This document shows, piece by piece, positions 8,790-20,877 of a stretch of DNA of 42,385 bases (its first letter is position 1; every line of letters starts with the position of its first letter). Below the pieces are notes generated by a model. That model was not told the DNA's origin. It ran no database searches and was given only the letters and a program-made list of their open reading frames with translations. The DNA comes from Enterobacter mori LMG 25706. Its GTDB lineage: Bacteria > Pseudomonadota > Gammaproteobacteria > Enterobacterales > Enterobacteriaceae. The stretch is taken from contig NZ_GL890774.1 in assembly GCF_000211415.1 (NCBI RefSeq), forward strand, positions 170,677 through 213,061. The letters are read 5' to 3'. The position numbers and the translations under genes were made by a program.

Positions 8790-11696
8790 ATGCCTTTTAC
8801 ACTTGGTCAACGCTGGATCAGCGATACAGAAAGCGAACTTGGATTGGGAACCGTCGTTGCCGTCGATGCGCGCATGGTTACCCTCCTCTTTCCTGCCACC
8901 GGTGAAAACCGTCTGTACGCTCGCAATGACTCCCCTGTTACCCGCGTGATGTTCAATCCGGGCGACACCGTGACCAGCCATGACGGCTGGCAGCTCAAGA
9001 TTGAAGACGTAAAAGAAGAGAATGGACTGCTCGCCTACATTGGTACTCGTCTTGATACAGATGAGGCCAATGTCATCCTGCGTGAAGTGCTGCTCGACAG
9101 CAAACTGGTGTTCAGTAAGCCGCAGGACCGCCTGTTTGCCGGGCAAATTGACCGTATGGATCGCTTCTCTCTGCGCTATCGCGCGCGTAAGTTCCAGAGC
9201 GAACAGTACCGCATGCCGTGGAGCGGCCTGCGCGGCCAGCGCACCAGCCTGATCCCTCACCAGCTGAACATCGCCCATGACGTGGGCCGTCGCCACGCGC
9301 CTCGCGTGCTGCTGGCCGACGAAGTGGGCCTGGGTAAAACCATCGAAGCGGGCATGATCCTGCACCAACAGCTGCTTTCTGGCGCTGCCGAGCGCGTGCT
9401 GATCGTGGTTCCGGAAACCCTGCAGCACCAGTGGCTGGTTGAGATGCTGCGCCGCTTCAACCTGCGCTTCTCCCTGTTCGACGACGAACGTTATGCCGAA
9501 GCGCAGCACGACGCCGACAACCCGTTTGAAACCGAACAGCTGGTCATCTGTTCGCTGGACTTCGTGCGCCGCAGCAAGCAGCGCCTGGAGCACCTGTGCG
9601 ATGCCGAGTGGGACATTATGGTGGTCGACGAAGCGCACCACCTGGTCTGGAGCGAAGATGCGCCGAGCCGCGAATATATGGCTATCGAGCAGCTTGCCGA
9701 GCGCGTGCCTGGCGTTCTTCTGCTGACCGCAACGCCGGAGCAGCTGGGTCTTGAGAGTCACTTCGCCCGTCTGCGCCTGCTCGATCCAAACCGTTTTCAC
9801 GATTTCGAGCAGTTTGTCGAAGAGCAGAAGAACTACCGCCCGGTTGCCGATGCCGTCGCCCTGCTGCTGGCGGGCAATCGTCTCTCTAACGATGAGCTGA
9901 ACACCCTGAGCGATCTGATTGGCGAGCAGGATATCGAGCCGCTTCTGCAGGCTGCTAACAGCGACAGCGACAACGCGGAATCCGCGCGCAAAGAGCTGAT
10001 CGACATGCTGATGGACCGCCACGGCACCAGCCGCGTGCTGTTCCGCAACACCCGTAACGGCGTCAAAGGTTTCCCGAAACGCGAACTGCATACGATTAAA
10101 CTGCCGCTGCCGACGCAGTATCAGACGGCAATTAAAGTCTCCGGCATAATGGGCGCCCGCAAAACCCAGGAAGAGCGCGCCCGCGACATGCTTTATCCGG
10201 AACAAATCTACCAGGAATTTGAAGGTGATACCGGCACCTGGTGGAACTTTGACCCGCGCGTGGAGTGGCTGATGGGCTATCTGACAGCCCACCGCTCCCA
10301 GAAGGTGCTGGTGATCTGCGCCAAAGCGGCCACCGCGCTGCAGCTGGAGCAGGTCCTCCGCGAGCGTGAAGGTATTCGCGCTGCCGTGTTCCACGAAGGC
10401 ATGTCCATCGTCGAGCGCGACCGTGCGGCAGCGTGGTTCGGGGAAGAGGACAGCGGTGCGCAGGTGCTGCTGTGCTCGGAGATCGGCTCTGAAGGCCGTA
10501 ACTTCCAGTTCGCCAGCAACCTGGTGATGCTCGATCTGCCGTTTAACCCGGATCTCCTGGAGCAGCGTATCGGTCGTCTGGATCGTATCGGTCAGGCGCA
10601 TGATATTCAGATCCACGTTCCTTACCTGGAAAAAACCGCGCAGTCCGTGCTGGTACGCTGGTTCCACGAAGGTCTGGATGCGTTTGAACATACCTGCCCG
10701 ACGGGCCGCACGATTTACGATCAGGTACATGGCGATCTGATCGGCTACCTGGCCGCGCCGGAAAACGCGGAAGGGTTTGATGAGCTGATCAAGTCCTGTC
10801 GTGAGAAGCACGATGCGCTGAAAGCGCAGCTGGAGCAAGGCCGCGACCGCCTGCTGGAGATCCATTCCAACGGCGGCGAAAAAGCGCAGGCGCTGGCGGA
10901 AAGCATCGAAGAGCAGGATGACGACACCAGTTTAATCAGCTTCTCCATGAACCTGTTCGACATCGTCGGGATCAACCAGGACGATCGCGGCGAGAACATG
11001 ATCGTCCTCACGCCATCGGATCATATGCTGGTTCCGGATTTCCCGGGCCTGCCGGAAGATGGCTGCACGATCACCTTCGAACGTGATGTGGCACTGTCTC
11101 GCGAAGACGCCCAGTTCATTACCTGGGAGCACCCGCTGATCCGCAACGGTTTGGATCTGATCCTCTCCGGCGATACCGGCAGCAGCACCATCTCCCTGTT
11201 GAAAAACAAGGCGCTGCCAGTGGGCACCCTGCTGGTCGAACTGATCTACGTTGTGGAAGCGCAGGCGCCAAAACAGCTGCAGCTTACCCGATTCCTGCCG
11301 CCGACACCGGTGCGTCTGCTGCTGGATAAAAACGGTACTAACCTGGCCGCGCAGGTCGAGTTCGAGAGCTTCAACCGTCAGCTGAGCGCGGTTAACCGTC
11401 ACACCGGCAGCAAGCTGGTCAACGCCGTTCAGCAGGACGTGCATGCTATTCTGCAACTGGGTGAAACCCAGGTTGAAAAAGCAGCTCGTGAATTGATTGA
11501 TGCGGCACGCAGCGAAGCCGACGAGAAGCTCTCAGCAGAGCTTTCGCGTCTGGAAGCGTTAAAAGCGGTTAACCCGAACATTCGTGACGATGAACTGGCG
11601 GCGATTGAAAGCAATCGTCAGCAGGTGCTTGAGAGCCTGGATCAGGCAAGCTGGCGTCTGGACGCCCTGCGTCTCATCGTTGTGACGCATCAGTAA
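8790..11696 (+). CDS. rapA: RNA polymerase-associated ATPase RapA (HepA)
   Basis: RapA is a Swi2/Snf2-family ATPase that binds core RNA polymerase and recycles it from stalled or post-termination complexes. Its 968 residues equal the E. coli length. The N-terminal Tudor-like RNA polymerase-binding region comes first. The helicase lobe has Walker [13 protein letters not shown] (about residues 176-187), the DEAH box VVDEAHHL, and LLTATPEQ. The second lobe ends with [10 protein letters not shown] and [11 protein letters not shown]. The C-terminal third is the RapA-specific region. rluA follows after 12 bp and is probably cotranscribed. Confidence 0.97.
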   Translation: MPFTLGQRWISDTESELGLGTVVAVDARMVTLLFPATGENRLYARNDSPVTRVMFNPGDTVTSHDGWQLKIEDVKEENGLLAYIGTRLDTDEANVILREVLLDSKLVFSKPQDRLFAGQIDRMDRFSLRYRARKFQSEQYRMPWSGLRGQRTSLIPHQLNIAHDVGRRHAPRVLLADEVGLGKTIEAGMILHQQLLSGAAERVLIVVPETLQHQWLVEMLRRFNLRFSLFDDERYAEAQHDADNPFETEQLVICSLDFVRRSKQRLEHLCDAEWDIMVVDEAHHLVWSEDAPSREYMAIEQLAERVPGVLLLTATPEQLGLESHFARLRLLDPNRFHDFEQFVEEQKNYRPVADAVALLLAGNRLSNDELNTLSDLIGEQDIEPLLQAANSDSDNAESARKELIDMLMDRHGTSRVLFRNTRNGVKGFPKRELHTIKLPLPTQYQTAIKVSGIMGARKTQEERARDMLYPEQIYQEFEGDTGTWWNFDPRVEWLMGYLTAHRSQKVLVICAKAATALQLEQVLREREGIRAAVFHEGMSIVERDRAAAWFGEEDSGAQVLLCSEIGSEGRNFQFASNLVMLDLPFNPDLLEQRIGRLDRIGQAHDIQIHVPYLEKTAQSVLVRWFHEGLDAFEHTCPTGRTIYDQVHGDLIGYLAAPENAEGFDELIKSCREKHDALKAQLEQGRDRLLEIHSNGGEKAQALAESIEEQDDDTSLISFSMNLFDIVGINQDDRGENMIVLTPSDHMLVPDFPGLPEDGCTITFERDVALSREDAQFITWEHPLIRNGLDLILSGDTGSSTISLLKNKALPVGTLLVELIYVVEAQAPKQLQLTRFLPPTPVRLLLDKNGTNLAAQVEFESFNRQLSAVNRHTGSKLVNAVQQDVHAILQLGETQVEKAARELIDAARSEADEKLSAELSRLEALKAVNPNIRDDELAAIESNRQQVLESLDQASWRLDALRLIVVTHQ

Positions 11697-11708
11697 ACGG
11701 AGCACAAG

Positions 11709-12368
11709 ATGGTGATGGAGCCCTACAATCCCCCTCAGCATCCCTGGCTGGTCATCCTTTATCAGGATGAGCACATTATGGTGGTCAACAAGCCAAGCGG
11801 CCTGTTGTCCGTGCCGGGGCGTCTGGACGAGCACAAAGACAGCGTGATGACGCGTATTCAGCGCGATTATCCGCAGGCGGAGTCCGTGCATCGCCTCGAC
11901 ATGGCCACCAGCGGCGTGATTGTGGTGGCTCTGCATAAAGAAGCGGAACGCGAGCTGAAACGGCAGTTCCGCGAGCGCGAACCGAAAAAGCAGTACGTCG
12001 CGCGCGTCTGGGGCCATCCGGCAAGCGAAGAGGGTCTGGTCGATTTACCGCTGATCTGCGACTGGCCGAACCGGCCAAAGCAGAAGGTGTGCTATGAAAC
12101 CGGCAAGGCGGCGCAAACCGAGTATGAAGTGCTGGAGTACGCGCCGGATAACACCGCGCGCGTCCTGCTTAAGCCGATTACCGGGCGCTCTCACCAGCTG
12201 CGCGTACATATGCTCGCCCTGGGCCACCCGATTCTGGGAGACCGGTTTTACGCGCCGCCAGAAGCACTGGCGCTGGCTCCGCGCCTGCTGCTGCATGCGC
12301 AGACCCTCACCATTACCCATCCGGTTTTTGGCAATGCGATGACCTTTAAGGCACCGGTGGACTTCTAA
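11709..12368 (+). CDS. rluA: Dual-specificity 23S rRNA/tRNA pseudouridine synthase RluA
   Basis: RluA isomerises U746 of 23S rRNA and U32 of several tRNAs to pseudouridine. Its 219 residues equal E. coli RluA. The catalytic motif VHRLDMATSG places the nucleophilic aspartate at residue 64, as in E. coli. Other conserved segments are VNKPSGLLSVPG and KPITGRSHQLRVHM. A second ATG lies two codons in, but the first matches the family start. The gene converges on djlA, with a shared terminator between them. Confidence 0.97.
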   Translation: MVMEPYNPPQHPWLVILYQDEHIMVVNKPSGLLSVPGRLDEHKDSVMTRIQRDYPQAESVHRLDMATSGVIVVALHKEAERELKRQFREREPKKQYVARVWGHPASEEGLVDLPLICDWPNRPKQKVCYETGKAAQTEYEVLEYAPDNTARVLLKPITGRSHQLRVHMLALGHPILGDRFYAPPEALALAPRLLLHAQTLTITHPVFGNAMTFKAPVDF

Positions 12369-12402
12369 AAAAATGGCCCGATATCATCGGGCCATTTTTT
12401 TT
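12366..12402. terminator. Bidirectional terminator between rluA and djlA
   Basis: ATGGCCCGAT and ATCGGGCCAT form a strong stem, flanked by a run of seven A on the left and eight T on the right. It can terminate both convergent genes. The djlA stop codon (12401-12403) overlaps its right-hand T-run. Confidence 0.9.
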
Positions 12403-13216
12403 ATTTAAAACCTTTTTGCTCTTTTATCAGCTCATAGGCTTTCTGAATTTCCTGCGCTTTCTGCTTCGCCATCTCCATCATCTCTGGCGGTAAACCTTTC
12501 GCGACCAGCTTGTCCGGATGATGCTCGCTCATAAGCTTACGATAGGCACGCTTGATCGTGGTCTGATCGTCAGAAGGCTTTACGCCAAGCACGTTGCAGG
12601 CATCTTCCAGCGTCGGGCCACGCTGCGTCTGCTGCCAGCCGCCGCCGGAGGATTGCTGCTGGTAACCCCCGCCAAACTGCGCGCCACCCTGCATCATGCG
12701 CAGGAACTGGTCGAACTGCATGCGGGAGATCCCCAGCTCTTCAGCAATGACGTATAAAACGTCCCGCTCATTGGGATGAAGGGAGCCATCGGCGAAGGCC
12801 GCCTGCATTTGAATCTCCAGAAACATCCGAATTAAATCAAAACGTCCGAAGCAGATGCTGCGGAACTGACGCATTTTTTCACGCAGCGGATAGTTATCCG
12901 CTTTACCGATACGAAACGCATTTTGCGCTGCCACGCGAGATTCACCGTGCAGATTCATGCGATCCATGAATACGCTGGCAATCTGAATATCGGCTTCGGT
13001 GACGCGCCCTTTTGATTTGGTTAAATGCCCCATCACCTCAAAGGTGGTGGAGAAAAAGAGCGACTGACGCTCGCGCTGGTTGGCGAACCAGGCCATTTTG
13101 CGGCTGCGTGCCTTATCAAACATATGGCCGATAATAAGGCCCAGTACCACGCCCCAAAAGCCAGCGCCCATGATTAATGCGAACGCAACGCCGATGATTT
13201 TACCCCAATACTGCAT
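12401..13216 (-). CDS. djlA: Membrane-anchored DnaJ-like co-chaperone DjlA
   Basis: DjlA is an inner-membrane J-protein that stimulates DnaK and, when overexpressed in E. coli, activates the Rcs envelope-stress phosphorelay. The 271 residues match E. coli. A single transmembrane segment with glycine-rich character spans about residues 7-30 ([20 protein letters not shown]). A central TerB-like domain spans about 55-180. A low-complexity Gln/Gly linker follows ([13 protein letters not shown]), then a C-terminal J-domain with the diagnostic HPD triad in SEHHPDKL. It is divergent from lptD, 240 bp apart. Confidence 0.96.
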   Translation of the reverse strand: MQYWGKIIGVAFALIMGAGFWGVVLGLIIGHMFDKARSRKMAWFANQRERQSLFFSTTFEVMGHLTKSKGRVTEADIQIASVFMDRMNLHGESRVAAQNAFRIGKADNYPLREKMRQFRSICFGRFDLIRMFLEIQMQAAFADGSLHPNERDVLYVIAEELGISRMQFDQFLRMMQGGAQFGGGYQQQSSGGGWQQTQRGPTLEDACNVLGVKPSDDQTTIKRAYRKLMSEHHPDKLVAKGLPPEMMEMAKQKAQEIQKAYELIKEQKGFK

Positions 13217-13300
13217 ATACTCCCCGAATAGTCATGTTCCTGGTTCGACGCAACGCCATCATTACAGTGGTCGCGCCACGGTCAATTGAGGGACATCGCC

Positions 13301-13306
13301 TATAAT
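13301..13306 (+). promoter_or_regulatory. Possible -10 element in the djlA-lptD gap
   Basis: The 240-bp gap between djlA and lptD (13217-13456) contains a consensus TATAAT here on the plus strand with no clear -35 at 17 bp. In E. coli lptD is also transcribed from a sigma-E promoter; I did not find a convincing match by eye. Nothing else stands out in the gap. Confidence 0.35.
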
Positions 13307-13456
13307 TTGCATTATCATACTCGTCATTCGATAGCGAGCCTAACACTCTGGCACGCAAACGGGCAGGATTAACGCTGGTACTGCGCTGATGAGTAAGATA
13401 GTCTCTGAGCGTTTGTAAGCCGTAGCCACTGATGACGGAACAATAAAATACAACGT

Positions 13457-15808
13457 ATGAAAAACCGTATCCCCACCCTCCTGGCCACAATGATTGGCGC
13501 CGCTCTGTACAGCCAACAGGGGCTGGCAGCCGATCTCGCCTCGCAATGTATGCTTGGCGTCCCAAGTTACGATCGTCCACTGGTTGAGGGCGATACGAAT
13601 GACTTGCCGGTTACCATCAATGCCGACAGTGCGAAAGGTAATTATCCTGACAATGCCACCTTTACGGGCAATGTCGATATTAACCAGGGCAACAGCCGTC
13701 TGCAGGCAGATGAAGTGCAATTGCATCAGAAGCAACCAGAAGGTGCGGCTGCGCCAGTACGTACGGTGGATGCGCTGGGTAATGTGCACTATGACGACAA
13801 CCAGGTCATCCTGAAAGGTCCGAAAGCCTGGTCAAATCTGAATACAAAAGATACCAACGTCTGGGAGGGTGATTACCAGATGGTGGGTCGTCAGGGGCGC
13901 GGTAAAGCTGACCTGATGAAACAGCGCGGTGAAAACCGCTATACGATTCTGGAAAACGGTTCCTTCACCTCCTGTCTGCCGGGCTCGAATACCTGGAGCG
14001 TGGTGGGCAGTGAAGTTATTCACGATCGTGAAGAACAGGTCGCGGAGATCTGGAACGCCCGCTTTAAGCTCGGCCCGGTCCCTGTTTTCTACAGCCCTTA
14101 CCTGCAGCTTCCCGTAGGCGACAAACGACGTTCCGGTTTCCTGATCCCGAATGCCAAATACAGCACCCCAAACTACTTTGAGTTCTACCTGCCGTATTAC
14201 TGGAATATCGCGCCAAACATGGATGCTACGATCACGCCGCACTATATCCATAAGCGCGGTAACATCATGTGGGAAAACGAGTTCCGCTATCTGACCAAAG
14301 CGGGTGCCGGTTTGATGGAGTTTGATTATCTGCCATCGGACAAAGTCTTTCAGGACGAGCACCCCACAGAAGGTGATAAACACCGTTGGCTGTTTTACTG
14401 GCAGCATGCAGGTGTGATGGATAAGGTCTGGCGTTTTAACGTCAACTATACCAAAGTCAGTGACCCTTATTACAACAATGACTTTGATTCTAAATACAGT
14501 TCAAGTACTGATGGCTATGCCACGCAAATTTTCAGCGCGGGCTATGCTATTGAGAACTTTAACGCCACGGTATCGACTAAACAGTTCCAGGTCTTTAACA
14601 CCCAAACGACAAGTACCTACGGTGCTGAACCGCAACTGGACGTCAACTGGTATCAGAACGATGTCGGTCCTTTCGACACCCGCGTCTACGCCCAGGCGGT
14701 GCACTTCGTCAACACCAACTCGGATATGCCAGAGGCTACGCGTCTTCACCTCGAACCAACCATTAACTTACCTTTGTCGAACGACTGGGCAAGCCTGAAC
14801 ACCGAAGCCAAACTGATGGCGACGCATTACCAGCAGAAAAATGTCGACTGGTACAACAATCGCTATGGCACCGATCTTGACGAATCGGTAAACCGTACGC
14901 TTCCTCAGTTCAAGATGGACGGGAAGCTGATTTTCGAACGTGATATGGGCCTGCTGTCTGATGGGTATACCCAGACGCTTGAGCCGCGTATGCAGTATCT
15001 CTATGTGCCTTATCGCGATCAGAGCAAAATTCAGAACTACGACTCCTCTTTCCTGCAGTCTGACTACAGCGGCCTGTTCCGTGACCGGACCTATGGGGGT
15101 CTCGACCGTATTGCGTCCGCTAACCAGTTAACGACCGGCGTCACAACGCGCGTTTATGATGAATCTGCCGTTGAACGTTTTAACGTTTCTGTTGGTCAAA
15201 TCTACTATTTCACCGAGTCTCGTACCGGTGATGACGACATTAACTGGGAGAAAGACAACAAAACGGGTTCACTGGTGTGGGCAGGTGATACCTACTGGCG
15301 CATGACCGATCGTTGGGGTCTTCGCGGTGGTGTTCAGTACGACACTCGACTGGATAACATCGCGACGGGCAGTGCTGCCATTGAATACCGTCGTGATGAA
15401 GACCGTATGGTGCAGTTGACGTACCGTTATGCCAGCCCGGAATATATTCAGGCGACATTGCCGAACTACGCCAATGCTGACCAGTACAAAGATGGTATTT
15501 CGCAGGTGGGTGGCGCCGCGAGCTGGCCAATCGCCGATCGTTGGTCAATCGTCGGAGCCTACTACTATGACACGAATGCCCAAAAACCCGCTGACCAGAT
15601 GCTAGGTCTGCAATATAACTCCTGCTGTTACGCGCTGCGTGTCGGCTACGAACGCAAACTTAACGGCTGGGATACTCAAAACAGTCAGGGCAAATACGAT
15701 AACGTGATTGGCTTTAATGTCGAGCTGCGCGGCCTGAGTTCCAACTACGGTCTGGGCACACAGCAGATGCTGCGCTCGAACATTCTGCCTTACCGCAGTT
15801 CCTTGTAA
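13457..15808 (+). CDS. lptD: LPS-assembly outer-membrane protein LptD
   Basis: LptD is the beta-barrel that, with LptE, inserts lipopolysaccharide into the outer leaflet; it is essential in E. coli. The 783 residues compare with 784 there. A signal peptide covers about residues 1-24 (cleavage after QQGLA). The N-terminal jellyroll (OstA-like) domain spans about 45-200, followed by the barrel. Four cysteines lie at 31, 173, 723 and 724, matching the four that form the two interdomain disulfides of E. coli LptD. It leads the operon with surA, whose product chaperones LptD itself. Confidence 0.97.
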   Translation: MKNRIPTLLATMIGAALYSQQGLAADLASQCMLGVPSYDRPLVEGDTNDLPVTINADSAKGNYPDNATFTGNVDINQGNSRLQADEVQLHQKQPEGAAAPVRTVDALGNVHYDDNQVILKGPKAWSNLNTKDTNVWEGDYQMVGRQGRGKADLMKQRGENRYTILENGSFTSCLPGSNTWSVVGSEVIHDREEQVAEIWNARFKLGPVPVFYSPYLQLPVGDKRRSGFLIPNAKYSTPNYFEFYLPYYWNIAPNMDATITPHYIHKRGNIMWENEFRYLTKAGAGLMEFDYLPSDKVFQDEHPTEGDKHRWLFYWQHAGVMDKVWRFNVNYTKVSDPYYNNDFDSKYSSSTDGYATQIFSAGYAIENFNATVSTKQFQVFNTQTTSTYGAEPQLDVNWYQNDVGPFDTRVYAQAVHFVNTNSDMPEATRLHLEPTINLPLSNDWASLNTEAKLMATHYQQKNVDWYNNRYGTDLDESVNRTLPQFKMDGKLIFERDMGLLSDGYTQTLEPRMQYLYVPYRDQSKIQNYDSSFLQSDYSGLFRDRTYGGLDRIASANQLTTGVTTRVYDESAVERFNVSVGQIYYFTESRTGDDDINWEKDNKTGSLVWAGDTYWRMTDRWGLRGGVQYDTRLDNIATGSAAIEYRRDEDRMVQLTYRYASPEYIQATLPNYANADQYKDGISQVGGAASWPIADRWSIVGAYYYDTNAQKPADQMLGLQYNSCCYALRVGYERKLNGWDTQNSQGKYDNVIGFNVELRGLSSNYGLGTQQMLRSNILPYRSSL

Positions 15809-15861
15809 TGTGCTTGATTTGCAACATAATCCGCTTTGCGGTTAATTGAAATGGAAAAAGT

Positions 15862-17148
15862 ATGAAGAACTGGAAAACGCTGCTGCTCGGTGTCGCCATG
15901 GTTGCGAATACTAGCTTCGCGGCACCCCAGGTTGTTGATAAAGTCGCCGCTGTGGTTAACAACGGCGTCGTGCTTGAAAGTGACATTGACGGTTTAATGC
16001 AGTCTGTAAAGCTCAATTCGGGCCAGGCAGGTCAGCAGCTTCCGGATGACGCAACGCTGCGCCACCAGATCCTGGAACGTCTGATCATGGATCAGATCGT
16101 CCTGCAGATGGGTCAAAAAATGGGTGTGAAGGTTTCTGACGAGCAGCTCGATCAGGCGATCACGAACATTGCGAAACAGAACAACATGCCCCTGGACCAG
16201 ATGCGCAGCCGTCTGGCCTATGATGGCATCAGCTACGCCACTTACCGTAATCAGATCCGTAAAGAGATGCTGATTTCAGAAGTGCGTAACAACGAAGTGC
16301 GTCGCCGCGTCACCATCCTGCCTCAGGAAGTGGACGCGCTGGCTAAGCAGGTGGGTAACCAGAACGATGCCAGCACCGAACTGAACCTGAGCCACATTTT
16401 GATCCCGCTTCCGGAAAACCCAACCTCCGATCAGGCGGCTGAAGCGGAAAGCCAGGCGCGTTCTATCGTTGAGCAGGCGCGTAACGGCGGTGACTTTGGC
16501 AAGCTGGCCATCACCTATTCCGCTGACCAGCAGGCGCTGCAAGGCGGCCAGATGGGCTGGGGCCGTATTCAGGAACTGCCATCCCTCTTTGCCCAGGCGC
16601 TGAGCACGGCGAAGAAAGGGGACATCGTCGGTCCAATCCGTTCAGGTGTTGGCTTCCACATTCTGAAAGTGAACGATCTGCGCGGTCAAAGCCAGAGCAT
16701 TTCCGTCACGGAAGTTCACGCTCGCCACATTCTGCTGAAACCGTCTCCGATCATGACTGACGATCAGGCGCGTGCGAAGCTGGAACAGATTGCAGCTGAC
16801 ATCAAGAGCGGCAAAACCTCCTTTGCGAATGCGGCAAAAGAGTTCTCTCAGGATCCAGGCTCTGCTAACCAGGGTGGCGATCTGGGCTGGGCTGCGGCCG
16901 ATATCTACGATCCGGCTTTCCGCGACGCGTTGACGAGAATGAGCAAAGGTCAGCTGAGCGCACCTGTGCACTCTTCCTTCGGCTGGCATCTAATTGAACT
17001 GATGGATACCCGCAACGTCGATAAAACCGATGCGGCCCAGAAAGACAGAGCCTACCGTATGCTGTTCAACCGCAAATTCTCTGAAGAAGCGGCAACCTGG
17101 ATGCAGGAACAACGCGCCAGCGCTTACGTGAAAGTGCTGAGCAACTGA
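15862..17148 (+). CDS. surA: Periplasmic chaperone/peptidyl-prolyl isomerase SurA
   Basis: SurA escorts unfolded outer-membrane proteins, including LptD, through the periplasm. Its 428 residues equal E. coli SurA. A signal peptide covers residues 1-20 (cleavage before APQVVDK). The N-terminal chaperone domain extends to about 170. Two parvulin domains follow at about 171-272 (starting [10 protein letters not shown]) and 282-382 ([11 protein letters not shown]), then a C-terminal helix. The gene begins 53 bp after lptD, and its TGA overlaps the pdxA ATG by one base, indicating translational coupling. Confidence 0.97.
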   Translation: MKNWKTLLLGVAMVANTSFAAPQVVDKVAAVVNNGVVLESDIDGLMQSVKLNSGQAGQQLPDDATLRHQILERLIMDQIVLQMGQKMGVKVSDEQLDQAITNIAKQNNMPLDQMRSRLAYDGISYATYRNQIRKEMLISEVRNNEVRRRVTILPQEVDALAKQVGNQNDASTELNLSHILIPLPENPTSDQAAEAESQARSIVEQARNGGDFGKLAITYSADQQALQGGQMGWGRIQELPSLFAQALSTAKKGDIVGPIRSGVGFHILKVNDLRGQSQSISVTEVHARHILLKPSPIMTDDQARAKLEQIAADIKSGKTSFANAAKEFSQDPGSANQGGDLGWAAADIYDPAFRDALTRMSKGQLSAPVHSSFGWHLIELMDTRNVDKTDAAQKDRAYRMLFNRKFSEEAATWMQEQRASAYVKVLSN

Positions 17149-18134
17149 TGAAACAGCATCGTGTTGTGATCACGCCCGGCGAGCCCGCCGGGATTGGGCC
17201 TGACCTCGTCGTCCAGCTCGCCCAGCGCAGCTGGCCGGTGGAACTGGTTGTCTGCGCAGATGCAACACTGTTACAAGACCGGGCAACATTGCTCGGTCTG
17301 CCTTTAACGCTCCTCCCTTATGTTGAAGGCCAGCAGCCCGCTCCGCAGCAAGCGGGCACCCTCACGCTTCTGTCGGTTCCTCTTCGCACCCCTGCCGTCC
17401 CCGGTCAACTCAGCACTGAAAACGGGCGCTACGTTGTCGAGACGCTGGCGCGCGCCTGCGACGGCTGCCTGAACGGCGAGTTCGCGGCGCTGATCACCGG
17501 TCCGGTGCATAAAGGCGTTATCAACGACGCGGGAATCCCCTTTACCGGACACACCGAGTTCTTTGAAGAACGTTCGCACAGTCCGAAAGTGGTGATGATG
17601 CTGGCGACGGAAGAGATGCGTGTCGCGCTGGTGACAACCCATCTGCCCATCAAAGCCATTCCTGATGCCATCACCCCTGAACTCCTGCGCGAGATCATCG
17701 GGATTTTGCATCACGATCTGCAGACGAAATTTGGCATCCCGCAGCCGCACGTGCTGGTTTGTGGCCTGAATCCGCATGCTGGCGAAGGCGGACACATGGG
17801 CACCGAAGAGATCGACACCATCATTCCGGTACTCAACGAAATGCGGGAAAAAGGGATGAACCTCAGCGGGCCACTGCCTGCAGACACCCTTTTCCAGCCC
17901 AAATACCTGGATAATGCCGACGCCGTGCTCGCGATGTACCACGATCAGGGCCTCCCCGTGCTAAAATACCAGGGCTTTGGCCGCGGCGTGAATATCACCC
18001 TCGGTTTACCCTTTATTCGAACGTCCGTTGACCACGGTACTGCGCTGGATCTGGCAGGCCAGGGGAAAGCGGATGTCGGCAGTTTTATTACGGCGCTTAA
18101 TCTCGCCATCAAAATGATTGTTAATACTCAATGA
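17148..18134 (+). CDS. pdxA: 4-hydroxythreonine-4-phosphate dehydrogenase PdxA
   Basis: PdxA oxidises 4-phosphohydroxy-L-threonine with NAD in the DXP-dependent pyridoxal phosphate pathway. It has 328 residues; E. coli has 329. The nucleotide/substrate region [13 protein letters not shown] starts the protein. The divalent-metal histidines lie in [17 protein letters not shown] and [17 protein letters not shown] is the substrate-binding loop. It overlaps surA by one base and rsmA by four (ATGA), so translation of the operon is coupled. Confidence 0.96.
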   Translation: MKQHRVVITPGEPAGIGPDLVVQLAQRSWPVELVVCADATLLQDRATLLGLPLTLLPYVEGQQPAPQQAGTLTLLSVPLRTPAVPGQLSTENGRYVVETLARACDGCLNGEFAALITGPVHKGVINDAGIPFTGHTEFFEERSHSPKVVMMLATEEMRVALVTTHLPIKAIPDAITPELLREIIGILHHDLQTKFGIPQPHVLVCGLNPHAGEGGHMGTEEIDTIIPVLNEMREKGMNLSGPLPADTLFQPKYLDNADAVLAMYHDQGLPVLKYQGFGRGVNITLGLPFIRTSVDHGTALDLAGQGKADVGSFITALNLAIKMIVNTQ

Positions 18135-18952
18135 CTAATCGAGTCCATCAGGGCCACTTAGCCCGTAAACGTTTCGGGCAAAACTTCCTTAACGATCAGT
18201 TCGTGATCGAAAGCATTGTCTCGGCTATTAATCCGCAAAAAGGTCAGGCGATGGTCGAAATCGGCCCGGGCCTTGCCGCACTGACCGAGCCAGTAGGCGA
18301 ACGCCTTGACGAACTCACGGTTATCGAGCTGGACCGCGATCTGGCCGCACGCCTGCAAACGCATCCGTTCCTCGGGCCGAAGTTGACCATTTATCAGCAG
18401 GATGCCATGACCATGAACTTTGGCGAACTGTCAGAGAAAATGGGCCAGCCGCTGCGCGTGTTCGGTAACCTGCCGTACAACATTTCCACCCCGCTGATGT
18501 TCCACCTGTTTAGCTATACTGATGCCATTGCCGACATGCACTTCATGTTGCAAAAAGAGGTTGTTAACCGTCTGGTTGCAGGCCCGAACAGTAAAGCGTA
18601 TGGTCGTTTAAGCGTGATGGCACAATATTACTGCAACGTGATCCCGGTACTCGAAGTACCGCCGTCAGCGTTCACACCGCCACCGAAAGTAGACTCTGCG
18701 GTTGTGCGCCTTGTGCCGCACAAAACGAAACCGTACCCGGTGAAAGATCTGCGTGTACTGAGCCGCGTCACCACCGAGGCCTTTAACCAGCGTCGTAAAA
18801 CGATCCGTAACAGCCTGAGCAACTCATTTACCGTTGAGGTGTTAGCCGAGCTGGGGATCGACCCGGCAATGCGAGCGGAGAACATTTCCGTAGAGCAGTA
18901 CTGCAAGCTGGCTAATTACATCAGCGAAAATGCGCCGCCGAAGGAGAGTTAA
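18131..18952 (+). CDS. rsmA: 16S rRNA dimethyladenosine transferase RsmA (KsgA)
   Basis: RsmA dimethylates A1518 and A1519 in the 3' hairpin of 16S rRNA, a late check on 30S assembly; its loss gives kasugamycin resistance. The 273 residues equal E. coli. The SAM-binding motif I is [11 protein letters not shown], and the catalytic NLPY motif is GNLPYNIST. The C-terminal domain carries the arginine-rich [11 protein letters not shown] helix. The ATG overlaps the pdxA stop by four bases, and apaG starts three bases after the rsmA stop. Confidence 0.97.
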   Translation: MTNRVHQGHLARKRFGQNFLNDQFVIESIVSAINPQKGQAMVEIGPGLAALTEPVGERLDELTVIELDRDLAARLQTHPFLGPKLTIYQQDAMTMNFGELSEKMGQPLRVFGNLPYNISTPLMFHLFSYTDAIADMHFMLQKEVVNRLVAGPNSKAYGRLSVMAQYYCNVIPVLEVPPSAFTPPPKVDSAVVRLVPHKTKPYPVKDLRVLSRVTTEAFNQRRKTIRNSLSNSFTVEVLAELGIDPAMRAENISVEQYCKLANYISENAPPKES

Positions 18953-18955
18953 GCC

Positions 18956-19333
18956 ATGATTGATTCGCCCCGCGTATGTGTCTATGTACAAAGCGTCTAT
19001 GTTGAATCGCAGTCCTCACCGGATGAAGAACGTTTTGTCTTTGCTTACACCGTGACCATCCGCAATCTGGGGCGGATGCCCGTGCAGCTGCGCGGGCGCT
19101 ATTGGCTTATCACGAACGGCAATGGTCGTGAAATTGAAGTCCAGGGCGAAGGCGTGGTGGGTGAACAACCGCATATCGCTCCTGGCGAAGAATATCAGTA
19201 CACCAGCGGCGCGGTGATCGAAACGCCAATGGGTACCATGCAAGGCCATTATGAAATGGTCGACGTCGATGGCAATGGCTTCCGCGTTGCCATTCCCGTA
19301 TTCCGTCTCGCCGTTACAACATTCATTCATTAA
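18956..19333 (+). CDS. apaG: ApaG (DUF525) protein
   Basis: ApaG is a small cytoplasmic protein with a fibronectin type III-like beta-sandwich fold. Its biochemical role is not settled in enterics; structural and genetic data elsewhere suggest pyrophosphate or nucleotide binding. The 125 residues equal E. coli. Conserved segments are [22 protein letters not shown] and the GEEYQYTSG motif. It is sandwiched between rsmA and apaH, with four bases separating its stop from the apaH ATG. Confidence 0.95.
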   Translation: MIDSPRVCVYVQSVYVESQSSPDEERFVFAYTVTIRNLGRMPVQLRGRYWLITNGNGREIEVQGEGVVGEQPHIAPGEEYQYTSGAVIETPMGTMQGHYEMVDVDGNGFRVAIPVFRLAVTTFIH

Positions 19334-19337
19334 TCCA

Positions 19338-20186
19338 ATGTCTACATATCTGATTGGCGACGTTCACGGTTGCTACGATGAACTGATCGCATTATTAAAG
19401 CAGGTCGACTTTACGCCAGGACAGGACATGCTGTGGCTGACGGGCGATTTAGTGGCGCGTGGCCCGGGCTCCCTTGAGGTTTTACGTTTTGTTAAATCAC
19501 TGGGTGACAGCGTGCGCATGGTTTTGGGCAATCACGATCTGCATCTGCTGGCGGTATTCGCCGGGATCAGCCGCAATAAACCGAAAGATCGTATTACCCC
19601 CCTGCTTGAAGCACCGGACGCAGACGATCTGATCAACTGGCTGCGTCGTCAGCCGCTGCTGCAGATCGATGAAGAGAAAAAGCTGGTCATGGCCCATGCA
19701 GGGATCACGCCACAATGGGATCTCGAGACGGCAAAAGCCTGCGCGCGCGATGTTGAGGCGGTGCTGGCAAGCGACTCGTATCCTTTCTTCCTCGATGCCA
19801 TGTACGGTGATATGCCGAACCACTGGAGCGAGGATCTCAGCGGTCTGGCCCGTCTGCGTTTTATCACCAACGCCTTCACCCGCATGCGTTTCTGCTTCCC
19901 GAACGGACAGCTGGACATGTATTCCAAAGAGACACCGGAAAGCGCGCCTGCACCGCTGAAACCGTGGTTTGCCATTCCGGGACCGGTGACAAGCGAGTAC
20001 AGCGTCGTGTTTGGTCACTGGGCGGCGCTGGAAGGTAAAGGGACGCCGGAGGGGATCTACGGTCTTGATACCGGATGCTGCTGGGGTGGGGAGTTAACCT
20101 GCTTACGGTGGGAAGATAAAACGTACTTCGTACAGCCGTCCAACCGACAGCTGGACTTAGGAGAAGGTGAGGCTGTCGCCTCCTGA
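19338..20186 (+). CDS. apaH: Symmetrical bis(5'-nucleosyl)-tetraphosphatase ApaH
   Basis: ApaH hydrolyses Ap4A symmetrically to two ADP and also removes Np4 caps from bacterial RNA. It has 282 residues; E. coli has 280. The metallophosphoesterase signature appears in order: GDVHGCYDE (residues 7-15), GDLVARG, GNHD and MAHAG, with the later GHW. The frame is open to 19251, but I start at 19338 ([11 protein letters not shown]) because the upstream part lies inside apaG and the ATG is four bases past the apaG stop. It ends the lptD operon. Confidence 0.96.
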   Translation: MSTYLIGDVHGCYDELIALLKQVDFTPGQDMLWLTGDLVARGPGSLEVLRFVKSLGDSVRMVLGNHDLHLLAVFAGISRNKPKDRITPLLEAPDADDLINWLRRQPLLQIDEEKKLVMAHAGITPQWDLETAKACARDVEAVLASDSYPFFLDAMYGDMPNHWSEDLSGLARLRFITNAFTRMRFCFPNGQLDMYSKETPESAPAPLKPWFAIPGPVTSEYSVVFGHWAALEGKGTPEGIYGLDTGCCWGGELTCLRWEDKTYFVQPSNRQLDLGEGEAVAS

Positions 20187-20192
20187 TAATTG

Positions 20193-20276
20193 CCCCTCAC
20201 CCCAAGGGGGCGAGGGGGAAAAGACCGCACCGAACAGTCCCCTCTCCCCTTTGGGGAGAGGGTTAGGGTGAGGGGG
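20193..20276. repeat. Nested inverted repeat between apaH and folA, CCCTCTCCC palindrome copy 3
   Basis: An outer stem (CCCCTCACCC at 20193 with GGGTGAGGGG at 20266) encloses an inner hairpin, CCCTCTCCCC-TTT-GGGGAGAGGG (20240-20262). The inner arms match copies 1 and 2 near the window start. It occupies nearly the whole gap between convergent apaH and folA and may serve as a terminator or processing barrier, although there is no U-tract. Confidence 0.7.
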
Positions 20277-20283
20277 ACATCAC

Positions 20284-20796
<513 letters not shown>

Positions 20797-20877
20797 CTAT
20801 ACGGAAAGCTTAATCTTTCGTCGACTGGCGGCAGGGTAAAGAAACAGAAATTTTTTAATATTCCTGGCAACTCCACT

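Noticed and set aside
8754..10865. A 703-codon open frame antisense to rapA, and similarly long antisense frames opposite araA, carB, ileS and dnaK
   Set aside because: They mirror the codon phase of conserved genes with high GC third positions, have histidine- and glutamine-rich, low-information translations, and resemble no family. The sense genes explain them.
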